Notes: generated from the sequence alone by a model not told the origin. Shown: positions 10,700-22,900, counted from the stretch's first letter. The stretch: DNA of 64,000 nucleotides from Coprinellus micaceus (GCA_951394405.1 OX596341.1:992001-1056000), one strand, 5' to 3'. Numbers and translations: made by a program.

Positions 10700-12717
10700 T
10701 CATAGCTTGCCGTCCACCCGATCTTCGATGAGCTTGGCAACAGCGGGGCCATGAACTGGGATTTCGTCCCGCTGGAAACACTCGGGGTAGCTCACGTCAG
10801 GCTTCTCCGGCCACGTCTTGCTCGTATCGTTCCACATCGCCCAATGCCTCATCCCCAGGCTCCTCGTCGTCCACCAGTAGTCGTGTGCGAATCCAGGCGG
10901 GCAGAAGATCTCGATGACGCTCGATACACGCGTGGGTTTCATCCAGATGAGACTTGACAAGCCGTTGCCGTGTACACCAAGGAGGATCGTCGTGCGTGCC
11001 GCCGCGCGAACTTGCTCGTCCTTTGATAGACGCTCGGCTTCCAGGAGGGTGAATGACCAGGAAGATGGGACGTCAGCCTTCTGGGTGCCGGGTCTCTTGT
11101 TCTTAGTGACGAGAGCCTCCCTCTCCTCGTTCTTCCGCTTCACCAACCCCTCCATCGATTCCACCAAGAGTTGATGGTCCTCCTTCAAGAGCTTCCTGTT
11201 CCTGGCGCTCTGCCTTGAGATGTACGTAATGACAACCTCGGTCGGCATCGGGAGGGCAGCCTGATACACATCTCCTACGTCGATGGCTGCTGGCGAGGCA
11301 GTATGGGCGTGGGCCAAATGGGGGTCATTCTCCTTCAACTTCCCATCCCTCTGTACCACCAACGCGACCTGCTCCCCATCCACAATACCCCCTTCCTTCG
11401 GATCCACACCCGCGAACTTCCAGATCGCCTCCCGCACAGGCGCCCACCACCCTCCAACATGAATCCCCCGCAGCTTGCCGACCTTCCTCATGTGGTCCCA
11501 AGCTTCGGCAGCCGTTCGTTGGGTTTGGCTGCCACAGATGGCGCCACGATGGGCGGCGCTACGATCAGTCAGGAGGGCAATGGGGAACCGCCATACGCGC
11601 TCAGGGCTGTTTCCACCGGCGACACCTTCGATGGTCGCCTTGACTCGGTCTTGCCAGTCTTCTTCGTGCTCGACGGTGAGAGAGGGGTATGCAGCGCGAA
11701 GGAAGTACCGGTTGAACCCAGGGCTGTCGCGCCAGCCATCCGCGTTAGAGTGAAGGAAGATAGCTCGGTGGATGGGCGGCGGGTTGGTCGCTTGTGTCGT
11801 GCCGAAGTGGGCCGCGAGTGTGGATTCCGAGTTGGTCAGCGTTGGGTTGAAAGCAGAATTCCAGAACGCCTGTACGCCGAAGAAGAGCTCGGCAACAAAG
11901 TGATAGTAGTGTCGTAAGAACTGCGATGGGTCGTTAAATAGAAGCTGAGAACAGATGAATGTCAGCCTGAGAAGACCCTAGCTAAACTTAGACGCCGTAG
12001 GCTCACCGAGTTTCCTTGGGCTACCATAACCGTCGTCTGCTTCTCCTGCGCTGCGAGGTTCCCCCACCGCCGCCTTGCCTCCTTGGTAGAGATGAACTGC
12101 ATGTGTTGAGTGCGAGGTTCTCGTTCTGCGATGTTTTCAGGGCTGTTCACCGCGCTTCCTCCAGTGCTGGTCATCTTCCGAATTTCCGGCCAGTCCCCGG
12201 CCTTCGTATAACCATAAGTCAAATCCTCTCCATGGGGTCCATAGTAGTCAGGCTTGCGATCCCTCGTGTTCTCCGGGTCGCTTCGTGAAGGGGTAGCAGG
12301 GTTGTCGTCCGTAACGATGTAGATGGTATCGTTGTACATGTAGAGATTCCTGAACAGTGTCCAGCCAGGGGCGTGGCCGAGCAGGGAGGTCGGCGGAAGA
12401 AGTTCGTCTCTCGGTGAAACAACACCCGCCAGTTTGTCAACCTCATCATAGCTCCACTCTTCTGCCGACTTGACAGTCTGGGTGTCCGTCGTCGTGCGAG
12501 TAGTCGTCGCAGTGATCGTGGTCCTCGCCGTGGCCGTTGTGGTCACTGTCGCTGTTTCCACGACATGGTTGACCTGCTGGTTAACCTGGTTCAGGGTGAT
12601 GGGGGTATACTCGTCTTGCGACTCTGGATTGAGCCCGTGCAGTAAGAGAGACCAGATGTGCATCGAGGATGCCCCCAGGAGGATGAGCAGAGCGTCCCGG
12701 CGTGATAGTCGAAACAT
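10700..12717 (-). CDS. GT61 (DUF563) family glycosyltransferase
   Basis: Two exons (12007-12717 and 10700-11944, minus strand) with one GT-AG intron encode 651 residues. Residues 8-27 (DALLILLGASS...LLL) form a signal anchor, giving a type II Golgi/ER topology. A Thr-rich stalk (TVTTTATARTTITAT) follows. The second exon opens with LRHYYHFVAELFFG and contains LLGVHGNGLSSLIWM, the GVHGxGL(S/T) signature of GT61 enzymes, then VIEIFCPPGF. GT61 members include xylosyl- and EGF-domain O-GlcNAc transferases; fungal substrates are mostly unknown, so none is assigned. It is single copy here. The start was taken as the first ATG before the hydrophobic segment. Confidence -1.
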
Positions 12718-13249
12718 GGTGCTCCGAGAGCGGTGTTGTGGGGTAGAAAGAGTGAAAAAGAGTGTGCTGGGGCACAATCAGTGGCGCTGAGACAGATGGC
12801 ATAGCGGAACGGGACTCACTGTAGGAAAGATCGTGAGGGCGGGAAGAAAGCAAGACGCTGGGTGACAGACAGGAGGCTTGGAAGGACATTGCCAGCGGCG
12901 TGACGCTCACTGGCCGCAGTGATGCCGATCAAAAACAAAAACAAACCATATCAAGCTTCTAGCGCCCAAGCTGATCCGCGCGTGGTCGGCATTCCTTTGT
13001 TCCCAGCCAACAAGACGCGCACTCAGACAAAAGGTGCATACCTTCAGTTGACCTCAGAAGAAGAAATACGGGTTGTAGCGTCAACTTAGGGCGTCCGCGC
13101 CTGCTCGGACTGGGAAGGTCTACCAATCGCAAAAATAACAATTGCACATGGTCCTTCTGTTCCCGCAGCCGAAGACTTTGTGTTTCAATTATCTTTAGCT
13201 TCGGCAAGAAATGGTCTTGCTGCACATACCGTTAAGCAGCCCTTCGCTG
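12718..13249. other. Intergenic, upstream of the glycosyltransferase
   Basis: This is the promoter side of the minus-strand glycosyltransferase. Short frames have no recognisable content. Confidence -1.
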
Positions 13250-13341
13250 GAGGCTCACTGATATTGGGCATTAGGAGCAACGAAGGCAGATGACAACAGC
13301 AGGGGTATAAAGTCGAGGCGTTGTAGCCGAGGATGCACTAT

Positions 13342-13374
<33 letters not shown>

Positions 13375-13412
13375 GGGGAAAGGAGGCGTAAGGCTACATT
13401 CGAGGCTCACTG
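13250..13412. repeat. Poly-A tract between 11-bp direct repeats
   Basis: A run of about 30 A residues (about 13343-13373) lies between two copies of GAGGCTCACTG at 13250-13260 and 13402-13412. This resembles a small retroposed insertion with target duplication. However, about 28 bp separate the A run from the right repeat, so the origin is unsure. Confidence -1.
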
Positions 13413-14797
13413 GTGATGATTATCGAAACACCTGCTTAATCTGTACGAATGCGACCCCTTCTGGCGCAGCGCGACAATCAGCAACGCCGGTTCGGACGCG
13501 CAACAGTGACCTCGGCAAGGCTGAGTATACCCAGTCAGTACGAAGAGGGGGACTTGAGCTCGACTCGGCTTGGGCCAACTTAAACTTCCGGCCTACTTGC
13601 GAAGGCTTATCTACGACCCTGTACCCGCGAGCTCCTTGGTCTGTGGTTTCTCGGATCGTGGGATGTATAGAAACTTGTTATATATATTGTCAGGGCTGTA
13701 GCGGATCGTGGGGCGTCTTTTACATGCAGTAAAATAATGGCGGAAATTGAGTGCAATAACGAAGGCCGTGGTGCCGTCGCTGACCCTTTGCCTAAACTGT
13801 TGTGGTTCCCAGTGGTACGCCTGTGACGCTGAAGGGTGCGGTGAATCGCGCTGAGGTGATCCCGATTGCACGTCAGCGGTAGAGAGAATCTAGAGGGCTT
13901 TGGATAGCCCGCAATTCGATACAGTGACCCTACGATAGAATTGATTAACAGCATCCACAGAGTAAACTCAGCAAGGGGCTGTCGAGTTCAATTATCACAC
14001 TACGATCACCGCGTTTATTCTGCCTCAGAACGAGGTTCAGCTACAAGGAATGACAAGGAAATTGAGGCAGGAGAGGCTTTATTGGGAACCGGAAGGATCT
14101 GTGATGAAGCCCTAAAGATTAGGATGGGCTGCGCCCACTATTCCCACCATGAGAGGCTGTATTCGAGGCACTCCTGGACGGGCGCATTCCGAGGGGCGAA
14201 TGTTAGGCCACCGCAGCAACGGACGCGCCCTCCACGGATCCGGGAGGTAGTGTGGGCTCCGATCGTCTTGTTAGATGGTATTTTGTGCCGTAGAGGGGAC
14301 TTGCATCAGGACATCGCTACGGTCGCTGCAGTGATCACTGCAGTGGAAGATATGCCGAGGCTGAGGCCTCTGCCAAACCGGGCCAAACCCGTCACAAATT
14401 CGATTCGTCGACCAATATGTAGCAAGGCACCAATTCAAAGAAGGACTAACCGGTTTCAGTGGCAAGCGCGCTAATATCTGTCAATATTTCCGGCACGAAA
14501 GGATCGTTGGAACGCGAAATAGCAACCGTACGTATTTCCTATCTGAACCCAGAACCCTTATTGTCCAGATCCCCCGACGCCCCCCAGCACCAACCCAGGA
14601 CCCCCAAGAGCCGAGACGAATGCCCCGACCGCGCGAGGGGGGCGTACCCGAGGCCGGCGTGCGAAGACGGCGTAGCGAGGTTCGGGGGAGGGAAGTGGAG
14701 AAGTAGAGGTGGAGGTAGGGGGAGGTGAAGAGAAAGTGCTCGTCGTCACCATGTGAGTTCGAGTGCGTGCTCTATGGGTGCCGGGTGAGTAAATCGC
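13413..14797. other. Gene-poor intergenic region
   Basis: Several open frames of 90-180 codons overlap on both strands here, but none shows a recognisable motif, a paralogue or a coherent exon structure. Confidence -1.
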
Positions 14798-14801
14798 GCG
14801 T

Positions 14802-14832
<31 letters not shown>

Positions 14833-14840
14833 GGGGGGGG
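14798..14840 (+). repeat. (GT)n followed by a 25-nt G run
   Basis: About eight GT units are followed by an unbroken run of G at 14816-14840. The G run could form G-quadruplex structures and is prone to length error. Confidence -1.
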
Positions 14841-17800
14841 TACTCACCTTCTTCCCTTGTCACCTAGGCCCCGCCCCTCCGGTTGCCCATCGCCTTCACG
14901 CACCTAAGACCCTGTGCCCTCGCTCGACATCCCCTCGCACGTAAGACCCCGACGGGCTCACCACCCACACCCCCACACACACTCAACATCACCCACGACA
15001 CCTCCCCGTAGCCTCACCACCCCACGATCGCGCAGACGAGTGCTTCCCGTCGTCTTAGACCCTCCCACCCATCGTCGCCGTCGTCCTCGACAACTTGGAC
15101 GCCCCTCGCACTCCCGCCTTCGTCGTTACGAACAGTGTTCGACCGTGGAGCAAGGGGTCCGGCAATGCGCCCCTCGTTAAAGGCGGTTCGTTGGGTTTTG
15201 GTGGGTTTGGGGAAGAGGGAGGGGCGTTGGGAGGACGGAGATTGAGAGAGGCGGAGGTCGAGAGGAGGGTAGGCAGGAGGTGGTGAAGAAAGGGAGAGGA
15301 GAAGGGTCGAGGTCGAGGGAAGCCGAGTAGAGATGGACGCAGGGGGGTGCACATAACGGCGATGTCGAGAGGGGTACGCCGTTTGTGAGGGAGTTGAGGG
15401 TGCGGCACGCGTTTGTGGTGCGTAGGGTTGGTAGTGTTGGATGTTGGTGGGGGTAGGGTGTTGTGGAGGTGGAAGGGAGGGCGTTGGCGAGGAGGGACGG
15501 GGTGTTGGCGAGATCGGGAGAGGGCGTCGACCTTCCAGCACGAGGGAGGGCAGGATTGAGGAGATGGGTCAGTCGTTTGAACACCGGGGATGCATCGTGT
15601 CTTCCCGCAGCACATTCTTATGCTCGCTACACCGGGAGAATGGCGAAAGGTGTCCAAAACATTTCGCGCGCCATGTGTCCCCATATGCCGTCAGTCCATC
15701 ACAGATCCCATGGCATATGGCCTCCATAACTTTTTCTTCCTAATAACACACTGTCGCCAGTTCAATATGGCCACCACACCTCAGTGCATAGTGTGGCCAG
15801 GAATCAGTTATACATGGCGGAACCCTCCAGCTTCCATTTGTCACACATTACATTTCTCTCTGATTGATGTTTTCGAGCAGGGCTCAGATCGGGTGTGATG
15901 AAGGGTATCAAAGGTATATTCATGAACTATCGAGTACACGGAACTACGATATGGTATACGGTAAGGTGCCTCTCCACACGACAGAGTAAGGTATGGTCAC
16001 GAATATAGCTAGGTCGTGTTCGCAATGAAAGGGGCCTAAAGGTGTCGGGTGAACCGATTAGACAGCTGGGAGACACGGAAATTGCAGGTGATGTGACGTA
16101 CCAAGTCAAGTACTGCTCCCTGCTCAACCCCCGTACCTCACTCCTCCACTGTATGCAGCCATGAGTACCTGAAGACCAACCGACATGTAATGTAATGTGA
16201 GCGTAGGGCAAAACAGAGGCAGTTATAGGGCGACGTACCTGCACTGCTAGTGCTGCTCATCCAACCTACTCCATGGAACCCCGAGAACCTGTGAAAGGGT
16301 GTTGTTGTTAGGCGCATTAGGAGATTGTGGGCAAGGTAGGCCACGTACCTGGGCAAGCGACGCAAGGGGATGACAGGAACCTGAGGTGAATGCGGGAGGA
16401 AAGGGAAAGAGATGTGTTCGACGTGGCCCACTGTTTGGTTTCGTTGGCTTTCGGGTCGGAGTATTAAATTGCCTCCGCGCTGCGGCCGGGGGCGATTTGC
16501 GGGCGATGCAATTCTCGCGAGTGCTAAGTCCCCTTCGCCTTGAGTAGCACCCCTCGCAGAGCCAGACTGCTCTCGAGTAAATATGTAACAAGCTAACGAT
16601 GGTATTGCGATGGTCTCATAATCCATAAAATGCTGTCTTGGAAGTACCTAAGTGGGATGCGCTATGTTCCTAACCAAGTCGAACGAAAGTATGTCACCCA
16701 CTACACAAAGCACCCTGGCTGCCATATTTGCGATACCTGTCACCTATATTTCGGTCGCCACTGTGGTACCATGCTGCTAGCAGGCAGCTTACAGTTGGCG
16801 CTCACGGCTGTCACATGCTGACAGGCAGCATCAGACCCACCTTTGGGCATTTTGGGAGTGTACTGGTGCCTGTGGGCGTAAATTAAAATAAATAATAAAT
16901 AATAATCGAAGGGGAAGAAAGAAAAAGGGGAGAAAGGAAGGGTATCATGAACTGTTCTTGGTCTTAGAACACGCTTGCAAAGTACCAGGGGGTGCAGGAG
17001 GTGACCAGGAAAGGATCAGCGCACATGCATGATATTTGAATTTCCGAGCACAGCCACGGCAGTAGCAAATCGCTACAGAACGCTACTGCCAAAATATTCA
17101 CAGAGGGACGTAGCCAAGCCCATAAATTCCATGGAAATTTTCAGAGATGCCCTGGTAGAGTTTCTAAAGCTTTTCGAGGTCTGACGCTTATCGAACCTAG
17201 TTCACGGGCGCAGGACAGGACATTGCTACTGGATCTCGATTAGATAACAAAGCCCGGCAATTGCCGTGGGGCGGCGCGCGAAGCGCGCAAAATGGCCAAA
17301 GATACCAAGCAAGCGCCCATTAGGGTGCACTAAAGTTGAAGATCGAGGGAAATACCACCTTTATGCTTCGTTGGCGAGGTGCGTGAAGTGGGCTAATACC
17401 CGGTGAATGCATTATGCACCAGGCAATCGTGCAAGACTCAAGAGATAGATATATTCACCATAGGTCATCTTTTTGGACAATTTGTCGGGAAATACTGTAT
17501 TTATGAGAGCTTCAGATGCCCCAGAATCACCCTTGTGAGGCTCCCGGGATCGACAAAGCGCCCTGCCACTTTCCTGGACAGGACCCCGCGCAAATGCACT
17601 TGACCAGAGGGGTGGGAATAACCTTCTGAATATAGTTCCATTTTCGACTCCGACCAGTAGTGTGCAGTAGCACCCACCGTCACCATCAGCCAGCCCATTC
17701 TTAGGTCCCAGTGACTCCTTACAGCAGTTTTCAAACCGATGCGGAATCCCCGTTTTCGATCATGCAAGTTGCCTTCCATGCAACTGGGTCTGCCGAGGGT

Positions 17801-17972
17801 GCCGAAAGTGCCAAACAGCTGCACGCGGCAGATGTTCCCCCTTACGTTCCCTCAATACCAACGCGTTGGGCTCAGCGACCTCCGTTATGAAACAATTGGC
17901 GGTACGTAAGAGAAAGATTAGTCCAAGCCCTTACCTCTCGGTGTCAACAGGACCCCCCTATATGCTGAGATA
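14841..17972. other. Gene-poor region, GC-rich then AT-rich
   Basis: Up to about 15600 the sequence is biased (C-rich on plus, then G-rich), which produces long proline-rich frames on the minus strand that look like compositional artefacts. Around 16870-16950 there is an A/T-rich AATAAT stretch. A 9-bp hairpin GGCAGTAGC/GCTACTGCC is at 17058-17090. No gene is supported. Confidence -1.
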
Positions 17973-18092
17973 GGTCCGATATTTTGTCGCCAAATTCGTC
18001 CAAATTCGTCGCAAGGGTTTTCGGCAAATTCGGCGCATAAGTATCGGGTAGGCCCCATTTTCGGCCAGTCTCGTCGCATAAAATATCGGACC
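17973..18092. repeat. Small palindromic element with 13-bp inverted ends
   Basis: GGTCCGATATTTT at 17973-17985 is exactly inverted as AAAATATCGGACC at 18080-18092. Between and beyond them AAATTCGTC and GTCGCATA words recur. This looks like a decayed MITE. Confidence -1.
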
Positions 18093-18247
18093 TCAAATTC
18101 GTCGGTTTTCGTCGCATAGGGCCAAAATGCCAGGGAAATCGCTCGGGAGGGGCTCAAAAAGCGATGTAGGCATCGATAGAGGGTATATAGAGAGTTAGAC
18201 AAAAAGCTACGGCAATTACAAAAGGACTATGGAAGGAATGGTGGTGC

Positions 18248-18589
18248 TCAGTCATCGGATTCGGCCTCAGACTCCTCCTCCTCCTCCATTCGCAACGCAA
18301 CAACGTGAACAGGCGCCTTGTCACCCACGAGAGCCTTCAGGTTCTTCACCAAAACGGAAAGAACGCTGCGACGCTCACTGAGGGCAGAGAAGAAAGTGGC
18401 GGACGTCGAGCATAAATTGATAAGATCGAAGTCAAAGCCGTTGACCGAGATGGGCGGGTTACGAGTGATGGAGGTGAATGAAGCCAGGGAGAAGAGGAGA
18501 TGGGTCCGGGGCACCTGAACGAAGGTCGGCGAGGAGAGTTGTGGGCAGGAGAAGTCCCTACGCAGTTCATTTAGAGGTAAATCACGCAC
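18248..18589 (-). CDS. Small hypothetical ORF with acidic tail
   Basis: An open frame of about 113 codons ends in MEEEEESEAESDD. The part after residue 20 has ordinary protein composition. The frame has no ATG near its 5' end, so the true start or an upstream exon is unknown. A frame ending MPRHKTG lies directly upstream, but no intron joining the two keeps phase. No family is recognised; it may be the last exon of a gene or chance. Confidence -1.
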   Translation of the reverse strand: MRDLPLNELRRDFSCPQLSSPTFVQVPRTHLLFSLASFTSITRNPPISVNGFDFDLINLCSTSATFFSALSERRSVLSVLVKNLKALVGDKAPVHVVALRMEEEEESEAESDD

Positions 18590-19773
18590 CTGTCTTATGG
18601 CGAGGCATGTTTCTGGTACAGCTGAAGGAGCGTGAGGTGGGAGGCAGAAGAACGAAAGGAAGGGGGGAACAAGAGTGAGTCGAATAGTGAAGGAACCAGG
18701 CTATAAGGCGGGGTCGTGCCTTGGGCCTGAGGAGATCTAGAAATTGGTCAGATCTGAGCGCTCCCCGTTGAAAGGAGTTGAACGGGGACCAAAACATGGT
18801 CCACAGCATTAGTCAACACAGACGACAAAAATGGGAGGTTCAATGGGAAGAAAGCACGTACCTGTAGTCGGATACTCGCTTCCTTTCCGGGGATATGCAA
18901 AACGACCCTAGTGTTGCAAAAAGTGGTCTACAGCTCGCAGTCCAAAATTATCCCCTAGATAAGGTTGGTTTTAGTGTTTGAACCGGTATGAATACCATGT
19001 GGGTAAACTTATATGGTAATCGGGGCACGTCTTAAACCAGGAGGTCGCTATCTGTCCCAAATTTGACGAAATCCCGTTGCAAAACCACGGTATGCCCGCT
19101 CACGAGCAAAAGGAAGTACTTTTGACCACTCAAATAAAGTTATACCACATACCAATGCATCATTCACCATAAATTTCAGGTATCCGGGAGGTGCTGGTGA
19201 AAATATCGTCGAAGAGATTTCGAGCGTGACGGGGCGAGCGGGCTTGTGCCAACGCTTTTCTAACTCCGACGCGACAGCGCTGGGAAGGTCGTCACGCTCG
19301 CCCTTCGGGGCTCGAATTAAGATGTCGTCACGCTTGTGACGGTTTTTGCAACACTGCCATTTGCACACCCCCTCACCGGGACGCCTCTGGCAAAGGTAGA
19401 CCTTTTCCGATCCACTTATAAATTTAATGTCCTGTAGCCAACTAGTTTGAGAACACAAGGGCCAATTTTTGGGCTCGTCCGCGAACCCCCACCGTCGCAA
19501 TTCGCCGCTGACCAAAGTTTTTGCAACACTGCGGTTTCAATAGTAAAACAGATTTTGACATTTTGTGACATCGCCGCATAGGCTCCGAAGGCCCAGTAAC
19601 TCGGCACATAGATCTCCTGGGCACGTGGTCCATGGACCGGTTGTGATGGAGTTGCATCACCCACGCGTGGATCTATTCTGATTCAAGGGCATCAGGACCA
19701 CTTAAAAACGTTCGGCCATGTCGCTTCAGACTGTAGTAGTGTCTGCCTCTCCTCCCACCCCGGATCTTCGTTC
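18590..19773. other. Intergenic with repeated TTTTTGCAACAC words
   Basis: TTTTTGCAACAC occurs near 19343 and 19513, and inverted near 18910, each beside other short inverted words. A 155-codon minus-strand frame (19048-19515) spans two of them and has no recognisable motif. Decayed repeat sequence is the best reading. Confidence -1.
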
Positions 19774-21208
19774 ATGTTGTGCGTGTACCACCCGGATAGC
19801 CTGGGCGCGCTCGAAGCATCAAGCACTGGCCCACCCGTAGACGAGGGGATAGGCACAGGCCGACTCGAAGCGTTCTCCAACGAGGATTCGTATCGCCAGT
19901 TCTTGAACCACCGAGACGAAGTTGCACAACTTCATATCGATGCCCTCCAGCAGGTATGTCGCTATATTCTTCCCTCCTCAACCCCACTCATATACCTACT
20001 TTGATGTAAGACCCTGGCCACCCTGTTCCTGACCCAGGCCATTCACTCTTCCCTCCTTGCTAAGCAACAGTGGGACCACTGGTTGACGGCGTTGCTCAGA
20101 TTGTCGAAACGCTCGATCCGGCTGCCGTCTTGCTTCTATCTCAACAAGATTGACCAGGTTCAACGTTGCGAACAGCTCCAGACCTCCACCACCGACGTCT
20201 TCCGTGGCTTCTATCGAGGGCAAAAGGTTTTCATGAAGAGTTACAGGAGTTGTGCTGGGTCACTGGGTCTCGAGGCTACGAAGCAGGTACGCTCCAGAAA
20301 CCTATATTCCCTCTCAGTCCTGCTCACTGCTAGTATTTAAGCTGTTGATTAGGGAAGCCATCATCTGGGCAAACCATCAACACATCATCGGCGTGCTTCC
20401 ATTCATTGGCGTGCTTCAGCGCGAGGAAAACCCTTACGAATCGGGGCTGTACCTCGTATCGCCCTTCCTTGAGCATGGGACGATCACGACGTATCTCGAA
20501 GGTCATCCGGACGCCAACAGACACTTGCTGGTACGCATTTCGGGCTTGCCGTCTCGGCTACTAATGTTCGCACCTCTTCTCTTTAGACGCGAGACGTCCT
20601 TAGCGCAATGTCATACCTCCACGGCAAAAAAATCGTTCACGGCGACATCAAGGGCGCGAATGTCTTAGTCAACGCGTCCGGGAGGGCGTGTATTGCCGAC
20701 CTTGGTTTCTCAAGGCTCACCGAAGCGGCCGTCATCACCTGGTCCTCCATCCAGTCAACCCCTTCCCTGGGCACCTATCCGTGGCAAGCCCCAGAGCGAC
20801 TTGAAGCCTACTCGGTGGGCAAGACCCAGCCTCCTACTTCGGCATCCGATGTCTACTCGATCGGTTGCCTGTGCTACGAGGTATGTCCCAGAGCTCCTGA
20901 ACAACTAAGGCGTTGCTCGATGCTTGTCACAGGTATTCGCCAACCATCTGCCATTTTGGAACGTGGAACCTGATCTCGCCTCGACGTTCCGACCCTACCT
21001 CATCTTCAAGGAGGTCGTGTTTAACGATAGGCGCCCTCTCAAACCTGAGCCGGGCTCCGAGGCCTATAGCGTGTGCGGACTCTCCGAGGGGGTATGGGAG
21101 ATGATGGAGATATGCTGGCGACGTGACCCGTCGCTCCGTCCCACTGCATCCCAACTCTGTGGACTGGCAGTCTTCGCAGACGTCGTTGATGACCGTCCCT
21201 CCGATTAG
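19774..21208 (+). CDS. TKL-type protein kinase, copy 1
   Basis: Exons 19774-19953, 20011-20286, 20342-20530, 20587-20880 and 20933-21208 give 404 residues in phase. Kinase landmarks: ATP-site Lys 136 in VFMKSYR, alpha-C Glu 157 in LLIREAIIW, catalytic Asp 235 in IVHGDIKGAN, metal Asp 253 in ADLGFSRL, and WQAPERL for APE. The DFG motif is DLG and the glycine-rich loop is nearly lost (TDVFRGFYRG). The HGDIKGAN loop and DVYSIGCLCYE are typical of the kinase family expanded in Agaricomycetes. The N-terminal 100 residues form a small helical region shared with copy 2. Upstream of the chosen ATG a second ATG (19717), corresponding to the copy 2 start, lies in another frame, so the first exon may have shifted. 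Function is unknown; activity is plausible because K/E/D/D are all present. Confidence -1.
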
Positions 21209-21585
21209 ATGTGACTGCGTGACTCTCTTTTAGATCTTTCTTGCTTACTTATTCGCGATCTCCGTGGTCTGCTCTGTTCATGCTATCCCTTTCTTGTATA
21301 CACTGTCGAGTTTTGTCTGAGCTTTATACTTATCCTTCGGTGATCCTTCTTGTGGTTCCCCGCCGATGGGCCTAGTGTACTATGTATCATAAAGCATCGT
21401 TCGTCTGTATCATATTAGCGCGCTGCTGCATGTTTTATATTATCGCACTCATACGCATCATATACCAACCTCTCAACTCCTCTCAAGCTAGGTCTCACCA
21501 CAAGTCAAAGCGCCAACCGTCGGTACGGGAGCTGTCATTAGGACGATTAGGGGCAAAAGGCGCGACGCGACGCGCTTAGTAGGGG

Positions 21586-22397
21586 CTAATCGCCTCCTCC
21601 GCCTCCACCATCACCCCCAGGGCCTCCACCGCCTCTCCTCCCTGACTTCGCCGCCCTCTCTCGGCCCCTTCTCAATTTCTCAATGTAGACAAGGGTCACG
21701 ACGATGAGGTCCACCATGTGTTCGCCTGCTGGGTATATCTCGAGGGCGGCTTGCCGGGCTCGGGGGGTGATGGAGATGATATCTTGCTGGTGGAATTTGG
21801 CAACTCGGGTGTTCGTATCGTCGTTGACATACATCTGCGTGAATAGGTGCAATGGAAAAGTGGTAAATGTGTTGCTTGCAACTGAGGGGTTTGTCGAGGA
21901 GGGGCAATATATAGTACGTACCACGGGCTTCGCGTACCCAAGTTTCCACCGGTATTCCTTCCCATCTGGACCGGTGAAGATTCTATGGCTGCGGGGTGTG
22001 TAATTCAGATGTATGTCGCCTCGTGGATAGGAAATTTGGCCGCACCTCGCAAGATTCAGCAGGGAAACCTTCTTCCTGAAGAACTTGTCGACACTCTGCG
22101 CGACGCCTCCGAACGTGATGATCGACGAGAAGATGGTATGGAACTCCACCTCCCCGATAAGTTCGAAACGGTCTTGCATATCTGCGAAGCAGTCGTCAGT
22201 GTGGCCAATCCTGAATATGCCTTCACCGAACCCTCACCTTCGGTGTAGGAGCTCAGATCAGTGGGAATGATCTTCTCAATGGTCGCCCTCCGCCGATGGA
22301 GTAGCTGGAATGGGGAAACCACCTTGTAGAGCACCTGCCCATCGGGCGTGCAGTAGTTGGCGTTGTACGGGTCGCGTGTGGTGAGGATGAGCTGCAT
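21586..22397 (-). CDS. DUF6593 family protein
   Basis: Exons 22238-22397, 21922-22181 and 21586-21834 (minus strand) give 222 residues. The order of motifs matches the DUF6593 fold common in Agaricomycetes: LILTTRDPYNANYCTPDGQ, then VLYKV, IGEVEFHTIF, RIFTGPDGKEYRWKLG, and VDLIVVTLVYIEKLRRGRE near the end. A Gly-rich tail (GGGGPGGDGGGGGG) closes the protein. No enzyme function is known for the family. The second intron (21835-21921, GTACGT...CGCAG) is 87 nt and has no stop in frame, so a retained form would add 29 residues. It is convergent with the kinase at 19774; a broken copy lies after the second kinase. Confidence -1.
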
Positions 22398-22900
22398 GGT
22401 AGGTGGGAGTTACAGGGGCCGGGGTTGTGGAGATGGGTTAGAGGAGCACTCCCCCTTTATAAGTACTAAACGCATTGCCAAATGCGCGCAGCACGTCGTT
22501 TATTAATTAGTAGTGCTGTGATACGCATCGCAGGGTGTGTAGGGAGACGATAGAACTTTCCAAAGCTCCGAGGAGAGGCAGCGGCTCAGCTTAAAGCCTC
22601 ACTCAAGTCGTCGAGTGACGTTCTTTGGCTGTGGCAGGCAGAGTCTGGTGCATATGCAAGGCTACATGGCTAGAGGATATGGGTATAAACGCAAGAGGCT
22701 CGAGAAAGTCGACGCTCCACACACCTTTATACCAGCCGCCACAGACTCCCGAAAAGCGATTGGTGGCGTCGGCGCAGCACAGCGTGTCTTGTGCGGAATC
22801 GAGGGCTCCTCCTGCTGTGGGCTCAAGCATATAACGCAGATCAAATAGCAGTGCGATAGAAATACATGGCGAGATGACGTTGTCCAGATCGGTAACCCCC
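22398..22900. other. Intergenic
   Basis: This is the promoter side of the DUF6593 gene and the 3' side of the next F-box gene, both on minus. No gene is seen. Confidence -1.

Noticed and set aside
12959..13225. 88-codon minus-strand frame beside the glycosyltransferase
   Set aside because: No motif, no conservation evidence, and placed in a promoter region.
14558..15684. Several overlapping proline/serine-rich open frames of 100-210 codons on minus
   Set aside because: They coincide with a C/G-skewed stretch, overlap in all frames, and show no motif, paralogue or splice structure. Composition alone explains them.
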